Source: Prorocentrum cordatum
Lineage: Eukaryota > Sar > Dinophyceae > Prorocentrales > Prorocentraceae
Assembly: GCA_963575745.1 (NCBI GenBank)
Contig: CAUYUJ010003558.1
Span: 108,501-172,500, forward strand
Length of the DNA stretch: 64,000 nt
Reading direction: 5' to 3'
Under the pieces are notes generated by a model. The model did no database searches, was not told the origin of the DNA, and saw only the letters and a list, made by a program, of their open reading frames with translations. The position numbers and the translations under genes were made by a program. Below, one piece after another: positions 33,401 to 40,949 of this stretch. The stretch's first letter is position 1; each line of letters starts with the position of its first letter.

Positions 33401-35152
33401 AAAATTACTTGCACCGCGTAGGTCCTCCTCTCTAAGAAAGGATTAGGATCTACCTCCCCCCCTGGACTTAAAGGTCACCCTTCTCGCGTTGCAATGTGCG
33501 CGTGATTATACCCATCGTCCTTCGTGCATATGATTTCATGCCATCCCAATCCATCCCAATCTGGCCGGTCTCGCCCCCCCTTCATCCCCTGCCAAAAACT
33601 TCGCGCGCACAATCGTCAATTTCAGTCTTGAGTCTCCAAGAACCCCTCGCAACAGATGGGTCGAAGTGCGCGCGCGCGTCGTCGCGCGGGCGCGCTGAAA
33701 TCCAAAATCCCGGCGCCCCGCAAGGGCTTCAGCGCCGAGGGTCGCGAAACCAGAACAACGCGCATGGCTTCGAAAGACAAGCCTTTCAGAAACAAACAAA
33801 AACCTGCGACCGCGCACTTGCGAACTCTGTTTTGGAGACTGGGTTTGTCGACATTTCCACGACGCGCTGCCGGGCGGGCCTCTCGCGCGCGCGCGCGCCG
33901 AAGATGGTTCGAACGCCCTCGCGCGCGCGCTGTCGCAAGAAACCCTTGCAAACACTGGGGCGAAGTGCGCGCGCGCATCGTCGCGCGCGCGTCCCGAAGT
34001 CCTTCAAACACCAAAAGTGGCGCAGAGGTTTCATAGACGAATGCCCCGAGCATATATCAAAACACATGGTTTTACGACATCAGCTTTCCAAAGAACTCAT
34101 GCGCTCGCGGACTTGCGGCTTCTGTTGAAAAACCATTGGCCTTTCACGGCTTCTCCATCACATTCTGCCAGACGGGCCTCTCGCGCCGCATGTCGAGCTC
34201 ATTCGAATGCCCTTGCGCGCGTGTTGGGCGGGGGGGTGGGAGCGCGATCCGCGTCGAATGACGCCGCGCGGGCGCCTCGCGCGCGTCGGCCGCGCGCGCG
34301 TCGAACCCCTTGAAAATTGAAAACCTTCATCCCCGACGCGAGGACGTCGCCATGGTTATCGGCGGGCGCGGCCAACGTCGGCGCCGCAAGTGGCCTTGCC
34401 ATCGTCGTCGCCGCCATCGCCACCATCGTCGCTACCCCCATAACCCTGCCCGCCGTTGTCGGCGTCGCCACGATGCCGCGCCCGCCAAAGTCACCGACTC
34501 GCACGGAGGTGCCCGCCGGAAAAGGCCCAGCGGCCAGCGCCGCGGCGGCAGCGTCGGCCGCGCCAAACTAGCCAGCCGCTGCGCGCGAGACCATGCGAGG
34601 GCTAGCGCGGCCGCAGAGATGCCCCAGCTAACGCCCAGCACCCATCGCAATCGCCGCCGCATGGGTTTTGCAGACCAAATTGCGGGTGGGAAGATGGGAT
34701 GTTAGCAAAGGCGTGGAATGTGTCAACTCATTTGTAAAAATCAATTGCGCAACATATATTGAAACGGAATTATTGCACCACGCGTACTGGATCACCAACA
34801 TTGAACCGCATATGCTGTGCCACGTAGGTGCTCCTTTCTAAAAAGTAGATAGAGTCCAACCCCCACGGGATGATCGGCACCCCGTTTCGCATTGCGAATT
34901 GACATATGATTCCTTCGCCCATCCTAGACACAAAATTCGCACCATCCCAGGGGAGCCGGCATCGCCCTCCACCGCCATCCTCTACAACAATTTCTATACG
35001 TGCGCACCCGGTGATCAAACATCATAAACTGTCAAGCATCCTTTACAAAAGATGGGGCGAAGTGCGCGCGCGCATCGTGGCGCGCGCATGCCGAAAGCCC
35101 ACAAAATCGCATGCCCACAAGGTTTCGCAACGTGGTCTTTCTTTCTATGTGT

Positions 35153-35185
<33 letters not shown>

Positions 35186-38100
35186 TCGCGCGCAATCTTG
35201 TGCATTCGCAGGAAAACCATAAGTTGCGCGCCAAGGTTTCAAAACGTGCGACCAAACGGGATTCGCGTCGTTGTCGTCGTCGGCGTCGCCGTCCTTCCTC
35301 CTTCTTCGTCGTTCGCGTCGTCGCCGTCCTCCCTCCTCCCTCGTTGTCGTCGTTGTCGCCGTTGTCGTCGTTGTCGCCGTCGTCGTCCTCCCTCCTCCCT
35401 CGTCGTCGTCTTCGTTGGCGACGTCGTCGTCGTCGTCGTCGTCGTCGGCGTCGGCGTCGTCGTCTTCGTCGTCGTCGATGTCGGCGTCGTCGTCGTCGTC
35501 GTCACCGCCGTCGTCGTCGTCGTCGTCGTCGGCCGTCTTGCTTCTCCGGCCTTCTTGGGGCGCTCTTGAGACGCCCCCGAGGGCTCCAAGACGACCCTGG
35601 AGCGATATCTGTGCTCGGTCCCGCATGGGTTTTGCAAACCAAATTGCGGGTGGGTGGGTGGGATGATTGCGCGAGCAGTGGAGTTGACAACTTCAAGTTC
35701 GGCGAGTGAATTGCACTACATAGATTGCACCACATATGTTGCACAACAGGCGTTGCACCACGCATATTGCACAATCTATAATGCCCCACATAAGTTGCAC
35801 AATGTCGATTGCTAGAAAAACATTGTTTGGAGTCCACGCTGGCAAACATTGGATCATGACTCGGATCTGGACGACCTGGGCACCCCCAAGACGCATTCCG
35901 CGAGGCGCAGCTGCTGGAACACACCCCGAGGCTCGAAAATCTCCAAAAACCGACGAACATGCCAGAAAACGTGGCCCTTTCCTCCTCGGCGCGCCGCCGA
36001 AACCTCCACCCCAGACGCGGACCATGTTCTGGTTCGCAGCGTGCGCGCTGCGCAGCACCCACTCGGCCTCCTCTGCCGCGCGGGGTGCGAACACGTCCTG
36101 TGGGATCATGTTGCTGCCCTTTGCGAAAACCTCAAGGCCGTTGACCATGAAGAAAAAAGAGGTACCACCACCTGAGCGACAAGAAGACATTGGTCTCACG
36201 CACGATAACATAGCGGCAATACGCCGCGGCTTGGCGGGCCGCCACCGTGGCACACCGCGTGGAGCAGAAGGCGCATACGCACGACCTCACGCGGGAAGCT
36301 GCGCGCGAATGTCCGCGCCGTCGGCCCCGTCTTCCCCGTCGCACACCTGGAAGAGGCTCCTGCGCTGGCATGGGCACAGACAACAGCCCGAGCCCGAGCC
36401 CCTGCGGCAGCCCCAGCTGCCGCCAACGTGGCCCCTCGGGGCAAACCCGTGGAGGCCGCACATCTCACGCCCTGGGGCGCGAACGCACCGATGCGTGCCG
36501 GGCGGCTGCTGAGAACACCCCCGTGAGGGCCTGTCGAGACCAGCCAAGCCTCCGACGTCGCGCTTCTTTCGCAACGTGTCCCTCCAGAAGTCTGAAGCCA
36601 TCCCTGGGGACTGGCGTTTCATCTTGAACAGTTTTTCGTTACAGCTCCGGGCCCGAGCAAGGGCCCACGCGAGACCGAAACTGAGGGGCAACGCTGGGGG
36701 GGGGCACTGGCAAAGGGCGGGAAATATCGACCTGGAATCGCCAATAAATCTTCGATAGATCGGCCATAGGTCCCCGATAGCGGATCCGCACGTTTCTTGG
36801 CGGGGTTGGGCTATCGGGCCCCTATCGGCCACGAATGGCCCACTGGCGATCGACGCATCCCCCCTGAGCCTACTTGAGGTTATCCCCCCTGGCGTTGCCC
36901 CTGAGAAGCCTGCCAAACAACCCCCCTCGTGCACAGCGCGAGGAGGTCTGGGAGCTGGGCTCTGGGGCTGCGGCCCGGGGGGCTCTCTGCGCGCGGCTCC
37001 CCGGGCCATGTCCGTCCTGCACCAGCTGCGCGGTCCGAAGGCCGATCCGCCTGCGCAGGGCGCTCTCGTCCGCCGCGCGCTCCCCGAGGCGCCGCTCCTG
37101 GGGGGATCCAGACATCGGCGACTACGACCAAGACTGCACGCGGAAACGTCGCTGCCGACCTGGGCCACCGCCCACCCTGGCCACCGTCGAGCCGTGGATC
37201 ATCATCGCGAGTCGGCGGCGGCCCGCATGGACCATAACCAAAACCGGCGTCGACACGATCCCGCGACACCCGCAGCCGACCCTTCCTCAGGTGCACCCAG
37301 CCAACTCCACAGGCTGTCCTGCGACCGTGGCCGACATATGCAATAGCTCCAGACTCGGGTATAGTGGAGAATGGTAGCCTTAATTATCGCGAGCATGTCT
37401 GAAACGGAGAGTATGACGACCCCACCTCAGACTCTGCAGGCTTTGTCGGGTATTCGATTGGACACAAAGTTTGGGGCCCAACTCGGGGACAAATGGTGGG
37501 GGAGTGTCCATCTTCGATAGGGGTGCGCCCGAAGATCCCCCCGGGGGTGTATCCCCGAGTTCCCCCTCCTCTCCGAACTGGGCCACTCCGGGGTGGAACT
37601 CGGGGCTGGGGGGAGGCACGCCGCCTGCGAGTCTGGGTGTGCCTCTTCCCCGAGGCTCCCCCAGCGCCGACAGCCGGAGCTCCAGCGCGTAGAGCGGCTG
37701 CTCGCCGGCGCCCGCCGGCCACCAGAGCCGCGGCGCGTCCACGAGCAGGCGCAAGCGCACACGGCGGAGGCCGGGCGCCACCTGCAGGGCACCGGCTGCC
37801 TGGGAGGAGCGGGCAGGTCAAGAGCATGGACTTCCCTGTGGTGTGTGTTTGTTTTTGCAGGATCACCTCGTCAGGCTTCAGTCAGCTCAAGGTGGGGGCC
37901 TCCAGGATGGCCTGGCCTCAAGAGGGCCAGCCATGCGGCCATATCCGCCGCCTGCCGACGTCCCCAAAGATCGATCCTCCAGGCGTAGGTCGTGGACAAG
38001 TCCCCACCTCGGAATGGGGGTGCCCTCTCAGCCAGTGCAGTCCCGGTGCGGGCTCTCGCTTCCGGATCCTCCCTCTCTCCTGCGTGCTGCTCCCGTGCCC

Positions 38101-39495
38101 TCTCCGAAGTCCACCCGCCCAGCGTGCCGAGGGGGGAAGCGAGAGGGCGCCCGCCCTCTCGGCAGGCGGAGGGGACTCTCAGCAGCCCTCCAGAGGCCCC
38201 TGCGGGAACCCTCTCAGACGGCCGGGGGCCTCCCGCGCCTCCCGAGCTGGCCCGCCCCCTCTGCGTTCCCCCCTAGGGCGTGCCGCCGATCCGCAGATCT
38301 GGGCCTCGGATCTCGCAGGCGTTCGCCTGCTGACCGACGGACCCCCCCTCGCCATCGCTCGGACGTCCATTCCCTGTGTTTTTTTTGGTTTCGTGCGTGA
38401 TTTTTTCGCCCAATGATCGAGGATGCTCCTCGATGGTCCTCGCCGAAAGAAAAATGCACACGTCCGAGCGATGCCAAGCCCCTGCAGCCTCGGAGACGGT
38501 TCCGCCGTCGACCCCGCTGGAGGTTCTCGGTGCCGCGAGGACGGCGCGCAAGGCCGCGTCCCCGCTGGCCACGGCCGAAATGTGCGCCTCCACGTCGAGC
38601 GTCACCGAGCCGTTGGGGTTGTGCCACTGGCGTGCTGTGACGCCGGAGAGGCTGGCGACCGCCCTCGAGACCAGCCGCAGGCTGGCGACGCCGCTGGGGC
38701 ATAGGAAAAACAGCCGGCACAAACATAAACATTCGGACGTCCACGCGGGTTTCCTGGATCGGCGCTGGGCCCTCCCTGGCGCGCGGAGCGCGTTGGGAGC
38801 GGCTCCTGAGGCGCCGCCAGGGGGGCCCAGCGCCGATCCCAAAAATCCGCACGGAGCTCCGACAGTTTGTGTTCATGCCGTTGTTTCTTCTTCGAAATGG
38901 GCACGAACGCAGGGCCCCAGTCCCAGCCCCAGTCGCTGCCACTCTTGCGGACGAAGTTGTGGTGATTCGGTCCGAACTCAGGCGTGTAGTCGAACTCTGG
39001 CACTTCGTACGGGTATCTGCCCGCCTCCGAGACTGCGTAGTTCAGAGGAGACTCGATGTGCACGTCGATAGTATTTGCCTCTCCGATTCCTCGGAGAAGC
39101 CCAGAGACATCAAACTCGTACTCCACGAACGAATTTGTGGTCTTGCCTAGCACCCTGCCGTTCAGCACGACCTGCGCAATCGTTTCCACTCGGCAGTGTA
39201 TGACCTGGCTGCCCCTCGACAGCATGTCCGAAGTGCTGGCGAAAGAGCCGCTGTAGCTCCAATTTTCCCTGGCCACCCAGCTCCAGAGCACCTCGTTGTC
39301 TCGAAAGAACGGGTCGCCCTCGAGGACTCCAGCCTCCATAAGAGCCAAATGGGTGCTGCTGACGTTCGATGCCTGCACAGAGATAGATCCATTCGCATTC
39401 CGCAGGGTCCACGATCCGGTCTTATCCAGGTGCACCTCGTGCAACGCGCAGCCCAGCGGCCACAACACCGCGACCCAAATATGCTGGAGCACCAT
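14485..39495 (-). CDS. MANBA: beta-mannosidase (GH2), 12 exons, 918 aa
   Basis: Hydrolyses terminal beta-mannose from N-glycan or mannan oligosaccharides, normally in lysosome/vacuole-type compartments. Exons (minus strand): 39495-38903, 38693-38489, 37799-37659, 37097-37013, 36171-36004, 27865-27286, 26213-26126, 24687-24658, 18859-18781, 15759-15714, 15396-15303, 15132-14485. Spliced length is 2757 nt, divisible by three, and every intron phase agrees. The order is: signal peptide, sugar-binding domain (DWGWDWGPAF), Ig-like domain (RLWWPAGAGEQPLY), TIM barrel (KGSNMIPQD, RVWGGG, acid/base Glu in NNENEG, nucleophile Glu in VSEHGFQS, LYWQLNDIW) and C-terminal Ig-like domain ending SLRDTYD. 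The length fits the family (about 880 aa). Donors are GC (six), GA (two) and GT (three); all acceptors are AG. No disabling mutation was seen. Transcript evidence would fix the exact borders; introns 1, 6 and 7 are the least certain. Confidence 0.85.
15303..15396 (-). CDS. MANBA: beta-mannosidase exon 11
   Basis: Starts after CCCCTGGAG. Encodes SSIERSGAWRLTHSAVQRSY then DTLLPSLVVDK, matching the 'GrWKxLHyxxxrfyaPLLps' helix at the end of the barrel. Donor GT (AAG then GTCTGCG), phase 0. Confidence 0.8.
15714..15759 (-). CDS. MANBA: beta-mannosidase exon 10
   Basis: Starts after CCCTCCGAG. Encodes GVLYWQLNDIWPGPSW, almost identical to the family signature. Donor GT (TG then GTCATCACC), phase 2. 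Only 46 nt long. Confidence 0.9.
15760..18780 (-). other. beta-mannosidase intron 9 and its repeats
   Basis: 3.0-kb intron. It holds CT-rich microsatellite (about 15800-16170), a copy of the dispersed CCAAGAGGCC family (16300-17030), a short GGA/AGG block (17535-17590), G/C homopolymers (17852-17870, 17983-17998) and a GGA-rich block (18465-18760). No further gene was recognised inside it. Confidence 0.6.
16300..17030. repeat. CCAAGAGGCC dispersed repeat, copy in intron 9
   Basis: Begins near CTAGTTCGCGCG, has dozens of CCAAGA(T/G)GGCCC / CCAAGAGGCCCC units, a central AT-richer core (about 16605-16670) and a tail ending near GGCGGAATGAGCGAAG. The same head, core and tail recur at 48175-49250. 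Confidence 0.7.
18781..18859 (-). CDS. MANBA: beta-mannosidase exon 9
   Basis: Starts after GAGCGGACAG. Encodes VQQSRCYETAIAQWRRLRAD then PSVKTMG, matching the family's 'VMQA.ClKTe...RR.R...tMGaLYW' segment. Donor GC (G then GCGCCTC), phase 1. Confidence 0.8.
19080..19830. repeat. CCAAGAGGCC dispersed repeat, intron 8
   Basis: Arrays of CCAAGA-GGCC-type units with a core GAAACATCATTGACG...GGGCTTCCGTCAG near 19313-19385. It resembles the core of the other copies. No coding sequence is supported; open frames are due to the repeat being poor in TA words. Confidence 0.65.
20040..20620. repeat. CCAAGAGGCC dispersed repeat, intron 8
   Basis: Array of AAGATGGCC(C/T)CCAAGACGGCC units with the core AAAATCATCGATTTCC..TTTTTGAAGGATTTGG near 20245-20300 and the phrase AAACGGCTTCCGACGGCGTC near 20485, both shared with the 22980-23650 copy. 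Confidence 0.7.
20840..22860. repeat. 102-bp satellite array, about 20 copies
   Basis: Tandem repeat with period close to 102 bp. Each unit contains CACTGTGCTGGGCCCCCC, AGCAGGCCTCGAAAGTGGCG, ACAGTTTCACAGATCGCAGC and CCCCAGGGATGGCGAGGTC. Units are about 90-100% alike. One internally deleted unit lies at about 22040-22105. Because 102 is a multiple of three, several frames stay open across the array, but no protein is implied. It lies in beta-mannosidase intron 8. Confidence 0.95.
22980..23650. repeat. CCAAGAGGCC dispersed repeat, two cores, intron 8
   Basis: Two copies of the core (TTTTTGAAGGATT(T)TGGCATTTG near 23000 and 23385) separated by CCAAGAGGCC arrays. AAACGGCTTCCGACGGCGTC near 23253 is shared with 20485. 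Confidence 0.7.
24331..24411. repeat. TA-type microsatellite
   Basis: (TA)n with GTAT interruptions at 24331-24372, then pure (TA)n to about 24411. Confidence 0.95.
24658..24687 (-). CDS. MANBA: beta-mannosidase exon 8 (30-nt microexon)
   Basis: Ten codons, AFDDFLYLTQ, matching the conserved 'F.D.LYLTQ' strand. Bounded by CTCGCGCAG on the 5' side and a GC donor (CAG then GCAGGAGG) on the 3' side. It is flanked by introns of 1.4 and 5.8 kb. Confidence 0.75.
24688..26125 (-). other. beta-mannosidase intron 7
   Basis: 1.4 kb. It holds a GGA microsatellite (25376-25432), family D palindrome copy 1 (25504-25592) and an AT-rich patch (25855-25950). No gene recognised; open frames around 24700-25160 have no motif. 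Confidence 0.55.
25504..25592. mobile_element. family D palindromic element, copy 1
   Basis: 89 bp, with arms GGTCACGTCACGATTCGCGC and GCGCGCATCGTGAGGTGACC as outer ends and GCCGTCCGGGAA / ATTCCCAGACGGC inside. A related copy is at 49034-49128. Confidence 0.7.
26126..26213 (-). CDS. MANBA: beta-mannosidase exon 7
   Basis: Encodes RQRHPEGQEQMLKMLGRHF then RLPPEHAAGE, the family's 'RQHHxxGNEQMLxxxxxHFxLP' region. AG|GC words occur at both ends, so either border can slide by a few bases. Donor GC. Confidence 0.8.
26214..27285 (-). other. beta-mannosidase intron 6
   Basis: 1.07 kb. It contains an ATCGG-rich block (26815-27010) and a GGA microsatellite (about 27129-27255) next to the exon 6 donor. 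No gene recognised. Confidence 0.5.
27286..27865 (-). CDS. MANBA: beta-mannosidase exon 6 (catalytic)
   Basis: The largest barrel exon. It starts after CGTTGCCCTTCAG and completes GGWYQPDAFYDLADELG. It carries IWQEMMFACAAYP, the acid/base region VIWGGNNENEG, SSPSNG, GDVHYYNYDADC and the nucleophile region HFVSEHGFQSFPS. It ends near NSTELR. The following CCT/AGG microsatellite gives a false polyproline extension; the GC donor at 27285 avoids it. Confidence 0.9.
27867..28085. mobile_element. family C element, copy at intron 5 acceptor
   Basis: Left end TGAAGGGCAACGCTCGGGGG; imperfect right end near CTAGCATTGCCTC. Inner part has GCCGATAGATCGGCGATAGG and CATATCGGCGATGAATGGGC. It is clearly related to 36682-36904. 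Its left terminal base forms part of the acceptor AG of exon 6. Confidence 0.65.
28340..31810. repeat. higher-order repeat array in intron 5
   Basis: Two alternating modules. Module 1 is about 63 bp: GAGACATCCTCGCAACTCTG, AGCTCTGAGATGCCGCGCG, GAGGTGGTCCGGCCCGTTTC. Module 2 is longer: GCCTGGGGGCCCAGAAGACC, ACATGTTACATATCC, a CCCAGGAGGCCCC block, then CAGAACGTGTCAAATTAATA and CGATTCGTTGATCTTTCCTG. The last phrase occurs five times (near 29266, 29877, 30102, 30686, 31410), so the array is organised in larger units. No gene. Confidence 0.9.
31822..31867. repeat. GGA microsatellite
   Basis: (GGA)n of about 45 bp directly after the last module of the higher-order array. Confidence 0.95.
32180..35110. 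repeat. 1.34-kb diverged tandem duplication in intron 5
   Basis: The block at about 32620-33400 recurs at about 33960-34740 in the same order. Shared landmarks: GGGGCGAAGTGCGCGCGCGC, ATATCAAAACA(A/C)(A/G)TGGTTTT, CCTCTCGCGCCGCATGTCGA, GCGCGATCCG.(A/G)TC(A/G)AATGAC, ATGCCGCGCCCGCC.AAGTC and CAAACTAGCCAGCCGCTGCG. Related partial starts lie near 32170-32340 and 34900-35090. Frames of 84-91 residues on the plus strand are kept in both copies (ending GKGPAASA.AAAS.APN), but GC-rich sequence is open in all frames here, so I do not call a gene. Confidence 0.8.
35160..35186. repeat. short TA microsatellite
   Basis: (TA)n of about 26 bp. Confidence 0.9.
35262..35535. repeat. CGT trinucleotide microsatellite
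   Basis: Imperfect (CGT)n/(GTC)n with CCTCCCTC interruptions. It gives false polyserine, polyvaline and polyaspartate frames. Confidence 0.95.
36004..36171 (-). CDS. MANBA: beta-mannosidase exon 5
   Basis: Starts after GTCGCTCAG. Encodes GTSFFFMVNGLEVFAKGSNM, IPQDVFAPR, ANQNMVRVWGG: the first barrel strands and the highly conserved RVWGGG. The donor is GT (GTTTCGGC) at 36003, phase 1. The following intron is about 8.1 kb. Confidence 0.9.
36682..36904. mobile_element. family C element, copy in intron 4
   Basis: Left end TGAGGGGCAACGCTGGGGGG; right end CCCCCCTGGCGTTGCCCCTG, so terminal inverted repeats of about 20 bp. The inner part CGATAGATCGGCCATAGG and GGCCACGAATGGCCCAC matches the copy at 27867-28085 in order. 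Confidence 0.7.
37013..37097 (-). CDS. MANBA: beta-mannosidase exon 4
   Basis: Starts after CCCCCCAG. Encodes ERRLGERAADESALRRRIGL then RTAQLVQD, matching the family's 'R.GFRTvELV' strand that links the Ig-like domain to the barrel. The donor appears to be GA (GACATGG) at 37012, phase 1. Confidence 0.75.
37659..37799 (-). CDS. MANBA: beta-mannosidase exon 3
   Basis: Starts after CTCCTCCCAG. Encodes AAGALQVAPGLRRVRLRLLV and APRLWWPAGAGEQPLYALEL, the family's 'LWWPxGxGxQPLY' signature. Phase 0 at both ends. The donor appears to be GA (GGG then GAGCC), repeated at the next acceptor as AG then GAGC. Confidence 0.85.
37815..37990. repeat. fragment of the CCAAGAGGCC family in intron 2
   Basis: AGAGCATGGACTTCCCTGTG, GGCTTCAGTCAGCTCAAGG and CCTCAAGAGGGCC resemble the core of the dispersed family (compare 19365-19395 and 22985). 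Confidence 0.45.
38350..38476. mobile_element. palindromic element in intron 2
   Basis: Inverted repeat: CATCGCTCGGACGT on the left and ACGTCCGAGCGATG on the right as outer ends, then T-rich/A-rich arms, and ATCGAGGA/TCCTCGAT at the centre. About 125 bp. Its right end is close to the intron 2 donor (38488). Confidence 0.65.
38489..38693 (-). CDS. MANBA: beta-mannosidase exon 2
   Basis: Starts after ATGCCCCAG. Encodes GVASLRLVSRAVASLSGV and QWHNPNGSVTLDVEAHIS, the end of the sugar-binding domain and the start of the Ig-like domain. The donor is GC at 38488 (GAG then GCTGCAGG). It is the only internal exon that does not start with G. Confidence 0.8.
38694..38902. mobile_element. family A palindromic element equal to intron 1
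   Basis: Intron 1 of the beta-mannosidase is this element. Read on the minus strand, it starts GCCCAT.. AACAACGGCATGAACACAAA and ends with the mirror of CATAGGAAAAACAGCCGGCA. The arms run on through GTGCGGATTTTTGGGATCGG and GGCGCTGGGCC to a core of GGCGCCGCCAG type. The arms reach both splice sites. Homologous elements lie at 2378-2532 and 4079-4242. Confidence 0.75.
38903..39495 (-). CDS. MANBA: beta-mannosidase exon 1
   Basis: The start ATG at 39495-39493 begins a hydrophobic signal peptide (MVLQHIWVAVLWPLGCA). The family opening GSWTLRNANGS follows, then WSWVARENWSYSGSF, and the conserved DWGWDWGPAF near the 3' border. Several N-glycosylation sequons (NGS, NVS, NWS) suit a secretory-route enzyme. 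The frame phase needed by exon 2 puts the donor at 38902 (GCCCAT), but a border 3 or 6 bases further is possible. Confidence 0.85.
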
Positions 39496-40500
39496 GATTC
39501 CCCGAACGCGTTAGTCAAGCGCACCAGGCGGCGGTCGCCAGCGGCGCGAGCCCTTTTTTTCCTTGTGGAGGGACGTCAGCGACTTGAGCCTGGCAGGCGG
39601 CCACGTGCTGAGAGGAAATAAGGAGTGCACTACACTCTCCGTGGTGGCGGGCTGGTGACTGGGACGGGCTGGCGTACTTGTCTCGAACTTGTCGTCGTAT
39701 CGATCGGCGTGGACTACGCTCACAATGTTCAACCATACACGATAGCTAGCAGATAGGGTGGCGGTGGCCGTGTCTCGCCCGCACTCGGCCAGTAAGACAC
39801 TGCTGGACTGAGTCGGCGTTCGAACAAAATCGGATGGCATCCGGTGGCGGTGTCGACGGGGGAGCGGCACTCCCCGTGCCTCGTTACAGAAGGCCTGGGG
39901 GAGGTCCTTACTCTGGGCACGGCAATTTTGCTACTGGGCAGAATGAGGAAAGACGTGGCCGTCGTGGCCACGGAGAGCCTCGGCCAAGTTTCCCTCCCAA
40001 AATCTTAAGAACGGCCCGAAAAACATGTCCCCGCCTGAACCCAACGCAATCCTTGTGCCAATACGTTGACTGTATCGACGCCGTCCACATCCCCAATGCA
40101 CTGACGCATCCATGTCAAGGACGGGGAAAGAGGAGACGAGAAGAGGAGGGGCAAAGAATCGAGGAGGAGCGTGGAGGATGCAGGGGGGACGGGAAGAGGA
40201 CGGATGGAGGAAAAGGACGTTCAGGAACCCCGCCGCTTCTGCTCCTCATGCTCCTCCTCGTCCTCGCCACCGCCACCCAAACCCTCCCCGATGGCCACCC
40301 GCCCCCCCTCGCGCAGTCAGAGTCTTGCCGTGAGAAATCTTGAGAGAGAGGCACGTCGCCCCCTCTCGCCAACACGTACGAGTGACCCTAGGCAGAATGA
40401 CCTTTCATGCTTGGGCGTCGCTAAATGAAGCGGGGCGACCGATGGGGGGGAAGAGGCGTGCACCTTTCGGGCCCTAGGGGGCCCCCTTTGAGCCCCGAAG
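39496..40500. other. 5' flank of beta-mannosidase, no supported gene
   Basis: Upstream region of the minus-strand beta-mannosidase, ending at the copia LTR. No TATA-like box stands out near 39520-39600. A plus-strand frame (39834-40343) has a short Arg/Gly-rich stretch but no recognised domain, so I do not call it. Confidence 0.4.
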
Positions 40501-40788
40501 TGTTAGCGAAGTCGACCTATTCTCTCAGCTCTGGCAGAAAGCGACAGCGTCTGCACAGATCTCTTCACTGAGAGAAATGTCAAAATACAATCCAACAGTA
40601 AATCCTTTTGCCAAACGGCGCTAGCTGCCGTTGTCTGATGGCGGCTCCTCACGCCGCAGAATCTACATTCTAATGGGCCCCATCCCTGTGAGGTTTGCGA
40701 AGGAACGGTTATGTATATATAGAGCGAATAGGAAACACGTCAGATGATAAGTGCTGGAAGGCTGCGAGATGATTGGTTGTAGCTAACA
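40501..40788 (-). repeat. copia 3' LTR
   Basis: 288 bp, TGTTAGCGAAG to GTAGCTAACA. Shares AAGCGACAGCGTCTGCACA, ATACAATCCAACAG and GAAACACGTCAGA with the other LTR, with many substitutions and small indels between the two. Contains TATGTATATATAG near 40709-40722. Confidence 0.9.
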
Positions 40789-40949
40789 CCTGTCATGCTT
40801 CTTCTTAGCTCGCAGCGCCCAAGTGCTTAACAGACAAAATCCTCCGAGCACCTTTTGAAAGAAAGCGTCCATCACAAGCGTGTCGAACGCCTGCTCAGGC
40901 TCTGCCGGGGCCTCGTCTGAAACCGCAACGTGTCCAGCCTGCTGCTGGC

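Larger units (their letters stand above)
27866..36003 (-). other. beta-mannosidase intron 5 (8.1 kb)
   Basis: The longest intron. From its 3' end: family C element (27867-28085), higher-order repeats (28340-31810), GGA tract, a repeat of GTCGCCGTCGCCGCCCCGTCG (32007-32120), the 1.34-kb duplication, the CGT microsatellite, and a run of 'TTGCACCACATA'-like words (35710-35805). No additional gene recognised. Confidence 0.6.

Noticed and set aside
35239-35640. Asp/Thr-repeat proteins on the minus strand
   Set aside because: Translated CGT microsatellite inside intron 5.
39834-40343. 169-codon plus-strand ORF with an Arg/Gly-rich part
   Set aside because: No domain, unusual composition, ends in a low-complexity stretch; no supporting signal.
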